Positions 63,575-64,000 of a DNA stretch of 64,000 bases are shown here, one piece after another. Where the stretch lies: the NCBI RefSeq assembly GCF_036192275.1, contig NZ_CP108088.1, positions 6,821,501 through 6,885,500 of the forward strand. Reading direction: 5' to 3'. Source of the DNA: Streptomyces sp. NBC_00250 (GTDB lineage Bacteria > Actinomycetota > Actinomycetes > Streptomycetales > Streptomycetaceae). Position 1 is the stretch's first letter. Each line of letters begins with the position of its first letter. The translations under genes were made by a program, and so were the position numbers. The notes beneath the pieces are model-generated. The model saw only the letters and a program-made list of their open reading frames with translations. It was not told the origin of the DNA and did not search any database.

Positions 63575-64000
63575 GTGAAAAACGTTGGCGCGGCTCCGGT
63601 GGAGGAACTCGCGACCCGAGAGCGTTCGACGCGCAACCGGGTCGCGCGGTCGATCCTGGACCACGGGCCGTCGACCGTCGCCGACCTGGCCGGACGGCTC
63701 CGCCTCACCCAGGCCGCCGTCCGCCGTCACCTCGACTCGCTGGTCGCCGAGAACGTCGTCGAAGCCCGCGAGCAGCGCGTCTACGGCACCCGCGCCCGGG
63801 GGCGCCCCGCGAAGATCTTCGCGCTCACCGACTGCGGCCGGGACGCCTTCGACCAGTCCTACGACTCCCTCGCCGTCGAGGCGCTCCGGTGGATCGAGCG
63901 CAACGCCGGAGGAGAGGCGGCCGTGGCGGCCTTCGCCCGTGACCGGATCGAGGCCCAGGCGGACACGTACCGCCAGGCCGTCGAGGCGGTCGACCCCACG
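63575..64000 (+). CDS. Winged-helix regulator, SufR-like (3' end outside window)
   Basis: At least 142 aa, open to the window edge. HTH: RVARSILDHGPSTVADLAGRLRLTQAAVRRHLDSLVAENVVEAREQ, then the wing RGRPAKIFALT, as in DeoR/SufR-type regulators. In streptomycetes such a gene heads the suf operon for Fe-S assembly, which would follow beyond 64000; the iron-sulfur ligands of SufR lie in the missing C-terminus, so the identity rests on context. GTG start at 63575; ACAATG at ~63565 may be a -10 for a leaderless start. Confidence 0.8.
   Translation, partial: MKNVGAAPVEELATRERSTRNRVARSILDHGPSTVADLAGRLRLTQAAVRRHLDSLVAENVVEAREQRVYGTRARGRPAKIFALTDCGRDAFDQSYDSLAVEALRWIERNAGGEAAVAAFARDRIEAQADTYRQAVEAVDPT

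Overview
The window is a very GC-rich actinobacterial chromosome segment, and everything in it points to Streptomyces: a long chaplin, whiA, RbpA-type zinc protein, mycothiol-dependent enzyme family, heavy use of GTG starts, third codon positions almost always G or C, and the syntenic blocks uvrB-ter-uvrA-uvrC-rapZ-yvcK-whiA, gap-pgk-tpiA-secG and tkt-tal-zwf-opcA-pgl flanked by ctaB and ctaA. It reads as core chromosome; I saw no tRNA, rRNA, CRISPR, insertion sequence, integrase or phage gene.

Layout. 1-756: end of a sortase-anchored long chaplin. 0.8-9.0 kb: small accessory genes (DUF2293 protein, membrane protein, class I aminotransferase divergent from an HxlR regulator, SDR coupled to a MerR regulator, VOC protein, degenerate uridine-kinase-like protein, psuG with a PfkB kinase, cupin). 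9.3-13.0 kb: an operon of a secreted metallophosphoesterase, an MFS carrier and a beta-propeller-like exported protein. 13.0-16.0 kb: MFS carrier, MGMT, MHYT sensor. 16.1-28.4 kb: uvrB, two TerD-type genes (one fused to a degenerate FtsK-like ATPase), terC behind a yybP-ykoY manganese riboswitch, MHS transporter, metallo-hydrolase, mycothiol enzyme, uvrA. 28.5-31.6 kb: Rieske lipoprotein, then an HTH regulator divergent from a secreted papain-like protease and an anchored partner. 31.6-31.9 kb: a composite repeat island. 31.9-37.7 kb: SDR, uvrC-rapZ-yvcK-whiA. 37.8-40.8 kb: large secreted M14 carboxypeptidase. 41-50 kb: gap-pgk-tpiA-secG, an RbpA paralogue, MFS carrier, pgi, two PH-domain membrane proteins. 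50-56.6 kb (minus strand): pentose phosphate cluster tkt-tal-zwf-opcA-pgl. 57-63.3 kb: ctaB, ctaA, an amidohydrolase, an Imm49-like protein and a DrrAB-type ABC exporter. 63.6 kb to the end: start of a SufR-like regulator.

How it fits together. Nucleotide excision repair (uvrA, uvrB, uvrC), alkyl-DNA repair and Ter stress proteins cluster in the first half. The second half holds central carbon metabolism: lower glycolysis, pgi, and the oxidative and non-oxidative pentose phosphate pathway with its OpcA activator, plus heme O/A synthesis. rapZ-yvcK-whiA links carbon/cell-wall control to sporulation. Translational coupling (ATGA or GTGA overlaps) is frequent. Ten genes have a TANNNT hexamer 6-8 nt before the start codon, which predicts leaderless mRNAs. 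Most transcription units end in long perfect GC hairpins without a U-tract.

The most interesting items are the riboswitch-controlled terC beside a TerD-FtsK-like fusion, the HTH/GTTCAC/papain-like protease module, the composite repeat island, and several proteins that have lost canonical catalytic or disulfide residues.
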